Source: JAEUHZ01 sp964552795 (lineage in GTDB: Bacteria > Planctomycetota > UBA1135 > GCA-002686595). From it: a DNA stretch of 64,000 nucleotides. Of this stretch, positions 1-8,180 are shown in pieces; the first letter of the stretch is position 1; each line of letters begins with the position of its first letter. The position numbers and the translations under genes are program-made. The stretch is taken from positions 71,376 to 135,375 of the forward strand of contig CAZKIO010000006.1 of the NCBI GenBank assembly GCA_964552795.1. Direction: 5' to 3'. The notes under the pieces were generated by a model. The model searched no databases and was not told where the DNA came from. It saw only the letters and a program-made list of their open reading frames with translations.

Positions 1-84
1 CGCGGCGGGGATGCACAGGAAGCCCGCGACGAGCTGCCGCTTGTGGCGCAGGAAGCGCCGGAAAAAGCTCCACAGTCGGTTCAC
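1..84 (-). CDS. N-terminus of an unidentified membrane protein (partial)
   Basis: A GTG start at 84 lies 7 bases past the stop of the M28 peptidase gene, in the same direction, and 28 codons run off the window edge. The peptide begins with a basic, aromatic stretch (LWSFFRRFLRHKRQLVAG) followed by hydrophobic residues, which is how the first membrane segment of many ABC exporters starts. That is only a resemblance; no ATPase motif is inside the window. The close spacing suggests co-transcription with the peptidase gene. Confidence 0.5.
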   Translation of the reverse strand, partial: MNRLWSFFRRFLRHKRQLVAGFLCIPAA

Positions 85-91
85 GCGCGCC

Positions 92-2062
92 TCACCCGCC
101 GGCCGCGGCCGCGCGCAGCGCCGCGAGGCGCCCGGCGATGGCCCGGCGCGCGCGCGCAAGGCCGGCGGCGTCGCCGGCCGCCGCGCGCAGCGTGGGGAAC
201 GTCTCCGAGCCGTAGCCGTCCTCGAGACCCGGCGTCCACAGCACGTTGCGGAACCACTCGCGCCCGGGGATGCCCGCGGGATCGGAGAGCGCGCGCAGGA
301 ACCGCGCGCCGCGTTGCGGGACGCCGGCCAGCACGTCGGCCGTCGCGCGCAGGTCCGCCGCGAGCTCGCGCGCGGCCTGCGCCAACTCCGCGCCCGCTCC
401 CGGTTCCGCGGCCAGCGCGTCGGCCTCGCCGGCCAGCGCGCGCGCCGCCTCCGGGCCGTCGAACGCCGCGTGGCCGCGCGCGGCGAACTCGACCATCAGC
501 TCCTCGATCATGCGCGCGCACAGTTCGTGGCCCACGTAGCCCGGATCGAGGTGGCGTTCCACGATCGCGACGTCGTCGAACGCGGTGTGGTACTGCCCGC
601 CGCCGTTGCCGGAGAGGCCCAGGTCGAGCACGGGCACCGAGAGGTGGTGCAGGAACGCCGCGAAGTCGGAGCCCGAGCCGGGCAGGCCCAGGCCCGGCTC
701 GCGGCCCGCGGGGAGGTGCGCCAGCCAATCGTCCCACAGGGTCGCCGGCGCGCCCGCGTCGCGCGGCTCGGGCGTCGGCACGCGGCGCAGCACGTCCGCG
801 GCCGTGCCGAGCAGGCCCGGCGAGCCCGACAAGCCGCGCAGGCGCGTGCCCGACACCGCGACGTCGCAGTTGAGGTAGGCCGTGCAGAGCTGCTCGATCT
901 CGCGCGCGTGCGCCTCGGCCCACTCGGTGCTGCCGATCAGGCCGAATTCCTCGGCGTCCCAGAACGCGACGCGCAGCGTGCGCGGCGGCGTCCAGCCGTC
1001 GCGGACGCGCTGCCCCAGGCGTTGCGCCGCGCGCAGCACGGCGACCGTGCCCGATCCGGCATCGTTCGCGCCGCGCACCCACGCGTCGCGGTGCGCGCCG
1101 GCCAGCACGAACTCGTCGCTCGCGCCCGGCAGCGTGCCGATCACGTTCCAGATCGTGCGCAGTTCGCGCGGCGAGTGGATCGCGAGGCGCACCTCGACGG
1201 GCCCCGGCCCGGTCGCCTGCTCGAGCGGCTGACCGTCCTTGTCGAGGAAGCCGCGCGGCGCGAGGCGCGCACGCAGCAGATCCGCCTCCGCCGCGCCGAT
1301 CGGCAGGCACAGGATGCGCGGCAGCGCCGCCTCGAGCTCCGCGCCCGTGACGCGCGGCGCGCCCTCGCCCGGCCGCGGCGAGGCCCAGCCGGGCGTCGAC
1401 GGATCGCCCGGCACGCGGCCGATCGGCGAGATCGAGCCGCGCTGCGCCTCGTAGGGGTTCTTCCACGGTCCCGCGGGCCACGTCGGTCCGCGTCCGGCGC
1501 CGTCGCTCGCGGGATCGCTCCACAAGAGCACCGCGGCGCAGCCGTACTGCGCGGCGAGGTCCACCTTGACGCCGCGGTAGCTGCCGCCGTAGCGGCACAG
1601 CGCGACCGTGCCCGCGAGGTCGACGCCCGCCGCGCGCAGGCGCTCGAAGTCGGGGCGCAAGCCGCGCCCGGCGTCGACGACGCGGCCGCGCACGCTGCCG
1701 CTGGCCGACCAGGCGTTGTAGATCGGCACGTCGCCGGGCGGGATCGCGTCGGGATCGAAGGACTCGACGCGCTCGCGCAGCGGCGGCGCGCCGGCGCCGT
1801 CGTGGATCGCGAACTCGATCCGTCGCGGGTAGCTCAGCAGCACCTCGCGCGGCTCGATCTCGGCGCGCCAGCCGGCCTCCTCCAGCCGCCGAGCGACGTT
1901 GCGCGCGCCGACGTAGGCGCCGGTCGTCCCGGCGAGCCGCGCCGTCTCGGTCAGCTCGCGCAGGAGCTCGCGCGAGGGCGGTCCGTCCCCTTGGACCGCC
2001 GCGGTCCGCGGGGCGAGCGACACGAGGAGAACCCAGATGCAGGTTGCGGCGCGGAGGGGCAC
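92..2062 (-). CDS. M28-family zinc peptidase, glutamate carboxypeptidase II-like
   Basis: Exported aminopeptidase or carboxypeptidase of the GCPII/transferrin-receptor type, 656 aa. The N-terminus has a hydrophobic signal segment. A PA-like insert follows (around residues 110-190), then the M28 core. The metal-binding motifs are visible: AGAHRDAW with GANDAGSG, WDAEEFGLIGS with the catalytic and ligand glutamates, and the late histidine in QYHTAFDDV. A C-terminal helical dimerisation-like region completes the usual GCPII layout. The start is GTG at 2062; no ATG gives the signal segment. A -10-like hexamer TAATCT ends 8 bases upstream, so the mRNA may be leaderless. Substrate is unknown; the family removes N- or C-terminal residues from peptides. 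Confidence 0.88.
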   Translation of the reverse strand: MPLRAATCIWVLLVSLAPRTAAVQGDGPPSRELLRELTETARLAGTTGAYVGARNVARRLEEAGWRAEIEPREVLLSYPRRIEFAIHDGAGAPPLRERVESFDPDAIPPGDVPIYNAWSASGSVRGRVVDAGRGLRPDFERLRAAGVDLAGTVALCRYGGSYRGVKVDLAAQYGCAAVLLWSDPASDGAGRGPTWPAGPWKNPYEAQRGSISPIGRVPGDPSTPGWASPRPGEGAPRVTGAELEAALPRILCLPIGAAEADLLRARLAPRGFLDKDGQPLEQATGPGPVEVRLAIHSPRELRTIWNVIGTLPGASDEFVLAGAHRDAWVRGANDAGSGTVAVLRAAQRLGQRVRDGWTPPRTLRVAFWDAEEFGLIGSTEWAEAHAREIEQLCTAYLNCDVAVSGTRLRGLSGSPGLLGTAADVLRRVPTPEPRDAGAPATLWDDWLAHLPAGREPGLGLPGSGSDFAAFLHHLSVPVLDLGLSGNGGGQYHTAFDDVAIVERHLDPGYVGHELCARMIEELMVEFAARGHAAFDGPEAARALAGEADALAAEPGAGAELAQAARELAADLRATADVLAGVPQRGARFLRALSDPAGIPGREWFRNVLWTPGLEDGYGSETFPTLRAAAGDAAGLARARRAIAGRLAALRAAAAGG

Positions 2063-2070
2063 GGGCGCCT

Positions 2071-2076
2071 AGATTA
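2071..2076 (-). promoter_or_regulatory. -10-like hexamer TAATCT for the M28 gene
   Basis: TAATCT on the minus strand ends 8 bases before the GTG at 2062. It overlaps by two bases the plus-strand hexamer TAGCCT (2075-2080). No convincing -35 box. Confidence 0.4.
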
Positions 2077-2080
2077 GCCT
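2075..2080 (+). promoter_or_regulatory. -10-like hexamer TAGCCT for the HAD fusion gene
   Basis: TAGCCT sits 32 bases before the ATG at 2113 and overlaps the divergent minus-strand hexamer, so the two promoters would compete for polymerase. No clear -35 box. Confidence 0.35.
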
Positions 2081-2112
2081 GCGCCGCGCCGCCGCGCAGG
2101 CGCGAGACCACG

Positions 2113-3345
2113 ATGACCGCCATGCCGCTCTTGTTCGACGCCGTCCTGTTCGACCTCGACGGCACCCTGGTCGCCACCGACCGCTTCTGGGTCGACGCGG
2201 CGCGGGCCGGCGCGCGGCGCGCGTTCGAGGAGCTCGGCATCGCGCGCGAGATGCCCAGCGCGCAGGAGTGGATGTCGATGGTCGGCCTGCCGCTGGCGCA
2301 GGGCTTCGAGCGCGTCTTCGCCGACCTCGCTCCCGACGCGCGCGCGCTCGTGATGCGCCTGTGCGAGGAGGAGGAACACCAGGCGCTGCGCTCGGGCCAC
2401 GCGGCGCTCCTGCCGGGCGTGGCCGCGACGCTCGACGATCTCACCCGGCGCGGCGTGCGCCTCGGCATCGCCAGCAACTGCGGGCAGGGCTACCTCGACG
2501 CGATGCTGGGCGACCTGGGCCTGGCCCGCTGGGTGCAGGAAGCGCGCTGCCTGGACTCCAAGGGCGTCCGCAACAAGGCCGACATGCTGGCCGATCTGCT
2601 CGCCACGTTCGGCACGCGCTCGGCCGTGATGGTGGGGGACCGCCTCGGAGACCGCGACGCGGCCTGGGAGAACGGCTTGCCTCACGTGCACCTCGCGCGC
2701 GGCTTCGCGCAGCCGGGCGAGGAGGTCGAGGCCGAGGCGGTGATCGAGACGATGGCCGATCTCGTGCCGCGGCTCCTGGGCCGCACGCGCTGGATCGAGG
2801 GCGCTCTGGAAACGTTGGGCTTCACGCGCGGCGACGCGCCGCGCGTGCTCGGCGTGACCGGCGCCCCGGGCTCGGGCAAGCAGCTCGTCGCGCGCGACGC
2901 CGCGCGCCTCTTGGCCGAACGCGGTCTCGACGTGCAGGTCCTCGACCTCGAGCAGTTCCTGCGCGTCGGCGCCGGCCCCGATCTCGCCTCGACCGCGTTC
3001 GTCGCGGCGCAGAAGCCGCTCGACCTCCTGCCGCAGGGCTACGACCTCGCGTCCTTGGGCCTGCGCCTCGCGGCCGTGCCGCCCGGCGAGGTCGCGGTGC
3101 TGCACGGCCCGTTCCTGCTGCACCCCTTGCTGCGGCCCAGGCTCGCGCGCGTTCTGCACCTGGAAGCCGACGACGCGGTGTGCCTGCGGCGGCTGGCGGG
3201 CCGCGACGCGCGCGCGTCGGGGCCGGAGATCCTCATGAAGGTGCGGCGCCAGCTCCTGCCCGCGAGCCGCGGCTTCGACGCCCTGGTGCCGCCGCGCGAG
3301 CACGCGGACCTCGTGCTGGACGGCGGCCAGCCGCTGGGGGCCTGA
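2113..3345 (+). CDS. HAD-superfamily hydrolase fused to a P-loop (uridine-kinase-like) domain
   Basis: A 410-aa two-domain protein. Residues 1-225 are a HAD phosphatase of the phosphoglycolate phosphatase/beta-phosphoglucomutase type: nucleophile motif FDLDGTL (D14, D16), motif II LGIASNCG, a lysine near 150-155, and motif IV VMVGDRLGD (D176). Residues 245-410 hold a P-loop domain with Walker A GAPGSGKQ (K256) and the general look of uridine kinase or nucleoside/phosphosugar kinases. I chose ATG 2113 because it puts the HAD nucleophile strand right after the start; in-frame upstream codons add only a basic, low-complexity stretch. The substrate cannot be read from the sequence. A phosphatase and a kinase-like domain in one chain suggests opposing or sequential steps on one metabolite. 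Confidence 0.82.
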   Translation: MTAMPLLFDAVLFDLDGTLVATDRFWVDAARAGARRAFEELGIAREMPSAQEWMSMVGLPLAQGFERVFADLAPDARALVMRLCEEEEHQALRSGHAALLPGVAATLDDLTRRGVRLGIASNCGQGYLDAMLGDLGLARWVQEARCLDSKGVRNKADMLADLLATFGTRSAVMVGDRLGDRDAAWENGLPHVHLARGFAQPGEEVEAEAVIETMADLVPRLLGRTRWIEGALETLGFTRGDAPRVLGVTGAPGSGKQLVARDAARLLAERGLDVQVLDLEQFLRVGAGPDLASTAFVAAQKPLDLLPQGYDLASLGLRLAAVPPGEVAVLHGPFLLHPLLRPRLARVLHLEADDAVCLRRLAGRDARASGPEILMKVRRQLLPASRGFDALVPPREHADLVLDGGQPLGA

Positions 3346-3399
3346 GGGGCGCTGCGAGGCCGCAACCCCGGCCCCGGAGCCGGGTTCCGGCGGCCGGCG

Positions 3400-3429
3400 T
3401 TGACGCTGGCGACCCCCCGGCGGTACCTT
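3400..3429 (+). promoter_or_regulatory. Sigma-70-type promoter before the omega-subunit gene
   Basis: TTGACG (3400-3405), an 18-base spacer and TACCTT (3424-3429). The ATG follows at 3470, leaving a leader of about 33 bases. One of three sites in the window with both boxes recognisable. Confidence 0.6.
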
Positions 3430-3469
3430 GCCCGACTGCGCCCAACCCGCCGGGCGCCCGAAACAGCCT

Positions 3470-3682
3470 ATGGACGTCTCCCTGCCCCAGCGTCTCCAGA
3501 AGTCCGTCTCCGGCTCCTTCAACAAGACCGCGCTGCTGCAGAAGCGCGTGCGCGAGCTGATCCGCGGTTCCGCGCCGCTGATCGAGACGCGCGAGGTCAA
3601 CCCGATCAAGATCGCCTTCCTCGAGATGGAGCGCGGCCTGATCGAGTTGATGCCCGAGGAAGAGTCGCCCGCCGCGCTGTAG
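3470..3682 (+). CDS. rpoZ: RNA polymerase omega-like subunit
   Basis: A 70-aa protein resembling the short omega subunits of planctomycetes. The core KTALLQKRVRELIRG followed by NPIKIAFLEMERGLIEL fits the omega pattern, in which helix 1 packs around the beta-prime C-terminus. Omega helps assemble and stabilise RNA polymerase in the cytoplasm. I use ATG 3470 instead of the in-frame ATG 42 bases upstream because the promoter-like boxes at 3400-3429 lie across that upstream codon. It is short for omega (E. coli 91 aa) and lacks the usual N-terminal TVEDCL motif, so the assignment rests on the conserved helix only. rtcB follows 44 bases later. Confidence 0.7.
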   Translation: MDVSLPQRLQKSVSGSFNKTALLQKRVRELIRGSAPLIETREVNPIKIAFLEMERGLIELMPEEESPAAL

Positions 3683-3726
3683 CTTCGCGGGCCGCGCGGC
3701 GGCGCTTCCTGGCCCTGGAACCCGCC

Positions 3727-4950
3727 ATGCCCAGCCACGAACGCATCGACGTCGCCGGCGGCGTCCCGATCAAGGCCTGGGTGCGCGGCGTTGCCGTCGA
3801 GCCCGAGGCGCGCGCGCAGCTCGAGAACGTCGCGCGCCTGCCGTTCGTGCATCGCTGGATCGCGGCGATGCCCGATGTGCACTGGGGGATCGGCGCGACC
3901 GTCGGCAGCGTGATCCCCACCGTCGCCGCCATCGTGCCGGCCGCGGTGGGCGTCGACATCGGCTGCGGCATGGCGGCGGTGCGCACCAGCCTCGCCGCGC
4001 GCCACCTGCCCGACGACTTGGGGCCGCTGCGCAGCGCGATCGAGGCCGCCGTGCCGCACGGACGCACGGTCGGGCGCAAGCGGCGCGACCAGGGCTCGTG
4101 GAATCATCCGCCGCGCGGCGTGCTCGACGCGTGGAGTGCGTTCGAGCCGGTGCACCGGCGGCTGGTGGCGCGACACAGGGCGCTCGAGCAGGCGCGCACC
4201 GTTGAGCACCTGGGCACGCTGGGCTCGGGCAACCACTTCATCGAGGTGTGCGTCGACGAGGCCGAGGCCGTGTGGTTCCTGCTGCACTCGGGCAGCCGCG
4301 GCATCGGGAACCGCATCGGGACGTACTTCATCGAACTGGCCAAGAAGGACATGCGCGCGCAGCTCGGCGACCTGCCCGACGCGGACCTGGCCTACTTCCG
4401 CGAGGGCGCGCGGCACTTCGATGACTACGTCGAGGCCGTCGAGTGGGCGCAGCGCTTCGCGGCCGCCAACCGCCGGCTGATGATGGAGGCGGTCGTCGCC
4501 GCGGCGCGCGGCCTGGGCACGCTGCCGGCCTTCGACGCGCGCGTGCTGGCGGTCGATTGCCACCACAACTACGTGGCGCGCGAGCGGCACTACGGCGCCG
4601 ACGTGTTCGTGACGCGCAAGGGCGCGGTGCGCGCGGGCTCCGGGGAATTGGGCATCATCCCGGGCAGCATGGGCGCGGCGAGCTACATCGTGCGCGGGAA
4701 GGGCAACCCGGAGAGCTTCGAGAGCTGCAGCCACGGGGCCGGGCGCGCGATGTCGCGCACGAAGGCGCGCGCGACGTTCAGCCTGTCCGACCACGCGCGC
4801 GCCACGGCGCACGTCGAGTGCCGCAAGGACGACGGCGTTCTCGACGAGACGCCCGGGGCCTACAAGCCGATCGACGCCGTGATGGCCGCGCAGGCGGACC
4901 TGGTCGAGGTCGTGCACACGCTGCGGCAGGTCGTGTGCGTGAAGGGCTGA
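3727..4950 (+). CDS. rtcB: RNA-splicing ligase RtcB
   Basis: GTP-dependent RNA ligase joining 2',3'-cyclic phosphate or 3'-phosphate ends to 5'-OH ends, used in RNA repair. At 407 aa it matches the short bacterial form (E. coli 408 aa). Family motifs: MPDVHWGIGATVGSV, VGVDIGCGMAAVRT with a metal-binding Asp and Cys, GTLGSGNHFIE, HSGSRGIG, DCHHNYVARE, and the guanylylation site SHGAGR with the GMP-accepting histidine at residue 336. ATG 3727 gives a normal N-terminus; the open frame extends upstream into the omega gene but is not RtcB-like there. No archease, RtcA or RtcR is next to it. Confidence 0.95.
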   Translation: MPSHERIDVAGGVPIKAWVRGVAVEPEARAQLENVARLPFVHRWIAAMPDVHWGIGATVGSVIPTVAAIVPAAVGVDIGCGMAAVRTSLAARHLPDDLGPLRSAIEAAVPHGRTVGRKRRDQGSWNHPPRGVLDAWSAFEPVHRRLVARHRALEQARTVEHLGTLGSGNHFIEVCVDEAEAVWFLLHSGSRGIGNRIGTYFIELAKKDMRAQLGDLPDADLAYFREGARHFDDYVEAVEWAQRFAAANRRLMMEAVVAAARGLGTLPAFDARVLAVDCHHNYVARERHYGADVFVTRKGAVRAGSGELGIIPGSMGAASYIVRGKGNPESFESCSHGAGRAMSRTKARATFSLSDHARATAHVECRKDDGVLDETPGAYKPIDAVMAAQADLVEVVHTLRQVVCVKG

Positions 4951-4964
4951 GAGGGGCCGCTTGG

Positions 4965-4970
4965 TAGGCT
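4965..4970 (+). promoter_or_regulatory. -10-like hexamer TAGGCT upstream of lpxK
   Basis: TAGGCT lies 15 bases past the rtcB stop and 22 bases before the lpxK ATG. No -35 box is evident. It suggests lpxK can be transcribed separately from rtcB. Confidence 0.35.
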
Positions 4971-4992
4971 CTCCGGCACCGCATCCCGCTCC

Positions 4993-6102
4993 ATGACCTC
5001 GAAGAACGACGAACCCGTCCGGTCGCGCACCGCGCCCACCGACTGGACGCGGCGCCTCGCGCGCCGCGGCGGGGGCATCGAGCTCCTGCACGCGCCGGCC
5101 GTGCTGTTCGGCGGCATCGTGCGCGCGCGCCGCGCGCTGTTCGACCTGGGCCTGCTCCCCGTCGCGCGCCTGCCGGTCCCGGTCGTCTCGATCGGCAACC
5201 TGACGGCCGGCGGCACGGGCAAGACGCCGACGGCGGCCTGGGTCGTGCGCGAACTCGTGCGCCGATCGCGCCGTCCGGGGATCCTGTCGCGCGGCTACGG
5301 CGCCGTGGAGGGCGGTCCCAACGACGAGGCCAGCCTGCTCTCGCGCCTGTGCCCCGGCGTGCCGCACGTGCAGGATCCCAAGCGCGCGCGCGGCGGCGCG
5401 CAGCTCGTCGGTCACGGCGTCGACGTGGTCGTGCTCGACGACGGCTTCCAGCACCGCTGGCTGGCGCGCGATCTCGACCTCGTGCTGGTCGATGCACTCC
5501 GGCCGTGGGGCCTGCCGCGCGTCGAGGGTGCCGCCGCGGTGCGCGCGCTCTTGCCGCGCGGCCTCCTGCGCGAGCCGCCCAGCTCGCTCGAACGGGCTGA
5601 CGCGATCGTGATCACGCGCTCCGACCAGGTGCCGGCCGCCGAGATCGAGCGCCTGGAGGCGGAGGTCGCGCGCCTCGCGCCCGGCCGTCCGCTGGCGCGC
5701 GCGGTGCACACGCCGCGCGCGTGGCGCACGGAGGCGGGCGAGGAGCATCCGCTCGCATCGCTGGCCGACAAGAAGGTCGACGTCCTCACGGCGTTGGGCA
5801 ACCCCGACGCGTTCGAGGCCACGCTGCGCGGCCTGGGTCTCGCGGTGCGCGAGCACCGCGCGCTGCCCGACCACCACCGCTTCACCGCGGCGGACCTCGA
5901 GGGCCTGGGCAAGGGCCGGCCGCTGGTCGTCAGCGGCAAGGACGCGGTCAAGCTCGATGCGCTCGGCGCCGCCTACTGGTGCCTGGAGATCGACCTCTCG
6001 GTCACGTCCGGCGCGGCGCCGCTGCAGGCCCTGCTCGACGCGCTTCCGCAGTCCGAAGGAGAACGGCGGCGCGACGCGCTGCACGAGGGCCTGCATGGCT
6101 GA
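4993..6102 (+). CDS. lpxK: Tetraacyldisaccharide 4'-kinase LpxK
   Basis: Phosphorylates the 4' position of the tetraacyldisaccharide 1-phosphate lipid A precursor to give lipid IVA, at the inner membrane. 369 aa. Motifs: PVVSIGNLTAGGTGKTPT with the P-loop lysine at 77, SRGYG, and VLDDGFQHRWLARDLDLVLVD. The C-terminal part has the LGNPDAFEATLRGLG and DHHRF elements seen in LpxK. It is slightly long because of a polar N-terminal extension of about 30 residues. Its last 8 bases overlap the next gene, the acyltransferase, so the two steps of lipid A synthesis are coupled. It shows that this organism makes a lipid A-type molecule. Confidence 0.95.
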   Translation: MTSKNDEPVRSRTAPTDWTRRLARRGGGIELLHAPAVLFGGIVRARRALFDLGLLPVARLPVPVVSIGNLTAGGTGKTPTAAWVVRELVRRSRRPGILSRGYGAVEGGPNDEASLLSRLCPGVPHVQDPKRARGGAQLVGHGVDVVVLDDGFQHRWLARDLDLVLVDALRPWGLPRVEGAAAVRALLPRGLLREPPSSLERADAIVITRSDQVPAAEIERLEAEVARLAPGRPLARAVHTPRAWRTEAGEEHPLASLADKKVDVLTALGNPDAFEATLRGLGLAVREHRALPDHHRFTAADLEGLGKGRPLVVSGKDAVKLDALGAAYWCLEIDLSVTSGAAPLQALLDALPQSEGERRRDALHEGLHG

Positions 6103-7114
6103 GCCGGCGGCGACGCACGCGTCCGCGCTCCCCGCCGACGCCTGGCCCGTGCCGCGCCAGGACGTCCTGGGGAACCGCGGCGGACTCCTGGCGTGGATCG
6201 AGTACGCCGCCGCGCGCGGACTGCTCGGCACGTTGTCGCGACTGCCCGAGGCGCCGCGCGAGGCCCTGGTGTCGGCCTTCGCGCGCCTCGCGCACGCGGC
6301 GGACCGCTCGCACTCCGACGCCGCGCGCACGTTCCTGCGCCAGGCGCTGGGCGACGATCTCTCCGACGAGGACGTCGAGGCGCGCGTGCGCCAGTCGTGG
6401 CGTCACTTCCTGCGCGTGACGATCGAGAACGCCGGCTTCCCGCACCGCGTGGACCTCGCGCACCTCGACCGGCACCTGGAGTCGGTCGAGCTGCACCCCG
6501 ACGTCGAGCGCGTGCGGCGCGAGCGGACCGGGTGCCTGTTCGTGACCGGCCACATCGGCGACTGGGAGGCCGGCTCGGCGGTGCTCGCGTGGCTCGGTTT
6601 CCGACCGCTGTACGTGGTGGCGAAGCCGCCGCGCAACCGGCCGCTGTCGCGGCACCTGCAGGACGTGCGCGAGGAGCGCAACCTGCGCGTGCTGCCGCGG
6701 CGCGGCGCGATGCAGCACGCGGGGCCGATCCTGCGCGCGGGCGGCGCGCTGGCGCTGGTGCTCGACCAGCGCTCGCAGATGCGCGCCGTGATGGCGCCGT
6801 TCTTCGGGCGGCTCGCGCGCTGCGACCGCAGCGCCGGCGTGCTGGTGCGGCGGCTGCGCGTGCCGGTCATCGTGGGCGCGTGCTACCGCGCGGGTCCCTG
6901 GCGCTGGCGCATGCGCCTCCCGTGCGTGATCCAGCCCGAGGACTTCGCCGGCGCGAGCCCGGAGGCGGTCGCCACGCGCATCAACCGCGAGCTGGAGACG
7001 CTGATCCGGGCCGCGCCCGAGCAGTACTTCTGGCTGCACGACCGCTACCGCGGGGCGGGGGCGGTCGTGGACGAGGCGGACGGGGAGGACCCGACCGAGG
7101 ACCCGGGCACGTGA
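6095..7114 (+). CDS. Lipid A biosynthesis acyltransferase, LpxL/HtrB family
   Basis: Transfers a secondary acyl chain from acyl-ACP onto the Kdo-lipid A precursor at the inner membrane. 339 aa. The catalytic HX4(D/E) motif is present as HIGDWE (H153, E158), followed by FRPLYVVAKPPRNRPL and a late LVLDQRSQ element typical of this family. A hydrophobic anchor is weak, as in several distant members. ATG 6095 lies inside the end of lpxK (8-base overlap). The frame is open further upstream inside lpxK but that part is not family-like. Whether it is an LpxL or LpxM type cannot be decided. Confidence 0.88.
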   Translation: MAEPAATHASALPADAWPVPRQDVLGNRGGLLAWIEYAAARGLLGTLSRLPEAPREALVSAFARLAHAADRSHSDAARTFLRQALGDDLSDEDVEARVRQSWRHFLRVTIENAGFPHRVDLAHLDRHLESVELHPDVERVRRERTGCLFVTGHIGDWEAGSAVLAWLGFRPLYVVAKPPRNRPLSRHLQDVREERNLRVLPRRGAMQHAGPILRAGGALALVLDQRSQMRAVMAPFFGRLARCDRSAGVLVRRLRVPVIVGACYRAGPWRWRMRLPCVIQPEDFAGASPEAVATRINRELETLIRAAPEQYFWLHDRYRGAGAVVDEADGEDPTEDPGT

Positions 7115-7131
7115 ACCCGGGCGCGCCGCGG

Positions 7132-7160
7132 CTGACAAGCCCGCCTGCCGCCCGTAACCT
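7132..7160 (+). promoter_or_regulatory. Promoter of hldD, apparently leaderless
   Basis: CTGACA (7132-7137), a 17-base spacer and TAACCT (7155-7160). Only 6 bases separate the hexamer from the hldD ATG at 7167, so transcription should begin at or next to the start codon. Confidence 0.55.
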
Positions 7161-7166
7161 CCTCGC

Positions 7167-8180
7167 ATGGTCGACCTTCAGCAAGGCCGCGTCCTGGTCA
7201 CGGGCGGCGCCGGGTTCATCGGCAGCGCGCTCGTCTGGGCGCTCAACCAGCGCGGCGTCGAGGACATCCTGGTCGCGGATTTCCTGGGCGAGACCGACAA
7301 GTGGCGCAACCTCGCCGCGCTGCGCTACGCCGACTACCTGGAGGCGGACGACCTCCTGTCGCTCGTGCGCGCCGATTCGGGGCGCCTGCGCGGCGTGCGC
7401 TGCGTGCTCCACATGGGCGCGTGCAGCACGACGACCGAGAAGGACGCCGCCTACCTCGTGCGCAACAACTACGAGTACACGCAGGAGCTCGCGGCGTGGG
7501 CGCTGGCGCACGGCGCGCGCTTCGTCTACGCCAGCTCGGCGGCGACCTACGGCGACGGCTCGGCGGGCATGTCGGACGGCGCGGTGCTCGAGACGCTGCG
7601 GCCGCTGAACATGTACGGCTACTCGAAGCACATGTTCGACCAGTTCGCGCGGCGGCAGGGCTTCCTGGACCGCGTCGTGGGCCTCAAGTTCTTCAACGTG
7701 TACGGGCCCAACGAGGACCACAAGGGCGACATGCGCAGCCTGGTCCACAAGGCCTACCACCAGATCCAGGCGGAGGGCGTCATCCGCCTGTTCAAGAGCT
7801 ACCGGCCGGACTTCAAGGACGGCGAGCAGAAGCGCGACTTCCTGTACGTGAAGGACGCCGTCGCGATGACGCTGCACCTGGCCGGGAACGACCGCGCGGG
7901 CGGCCTCTACAACGTGGGCAGCGGCCGCGCGGCGACCTGGAACCAGCTCGCGGCGGCCGTGTTCGGCGCGCTGGAGCGCCCGCCGCGCATCGAGTACGTG
8001 GAGATGCCCGCGGACCTGCGCGGCAAGTACCAGTACTTCACCGAGGCGGACATCGGCCGCCTGCGCGCCGCGGGGTACGATCGACCCGTGACGAGCCTCG
8101 TCGACGCGGTGAAGGACTACGTGCGCGAGTACCTGGTGCCCGACCGGCGCCTGGGCGACGGCGAGCGGAGGACGGCGTGA
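7167..8180 (+). CDS. hldD: ADP-L-glycero-D-manno-heptose 6-epimerase
   Basis: Extended short-chain dehydrogenase, 337 aa, that inverts C6 of ADP-D-glycero-D-manno-heptose, the last step of ADP-heptose synthesis for the LPS inner core. The NADP-binding motif GGAGFIGS is near residue 12. Strong HldD markers follow: FLGETDKWRNL, HMGACSTTTEKD, ASSAATYGDG, the YGYSK catalytic pair, and LKFFNVYGPNEDHKGDMRS. The last 3 bases overlap the GTG start of hldE (GTGA), so the two are translated together. No ribosome binding site is seen, in line with the leaderless promoter upstream. Confidence 0.95.
   Translation: MVDLQQGRVLVTGGAGFIGSALVWALNQRGVEDILVADFLGETDKWRNLAALRYADYLEADDLLSLVRADSGRLRGVRCVLHMGACSTTTEKDAAYLVRNNYEYTQELAAWALAHGARFVYASSAATYGDGSAGMSDGAVLETLRPLNMYGYSKHMFDQFARRQGFLDRVVGLKFFNVYGPNEDHKGDMRSLVHKAYHQIQAEGVIRLFKSYRPDFKDGEQKRDFLYVKDAVAMTLHLAGNDRAGGLYNVGSGRAATWNQLAAAVFGALERPPRIEYVEMPADLRGKYQYFTEADIGRLRAAGYDRPVTSLVDAVKDYVREYLVPDRRLGDGERRTA

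Noticed and set aside
2074..6330. A 1418-codon open frame on the minus strand across the HAD, rtcB and lpxK genes
   Set aside because: It is Arg/Ala/His-rich with no domain features, as expected for a shadow frame in very G+C-rich DNA; the plus-strand genes explain the region.
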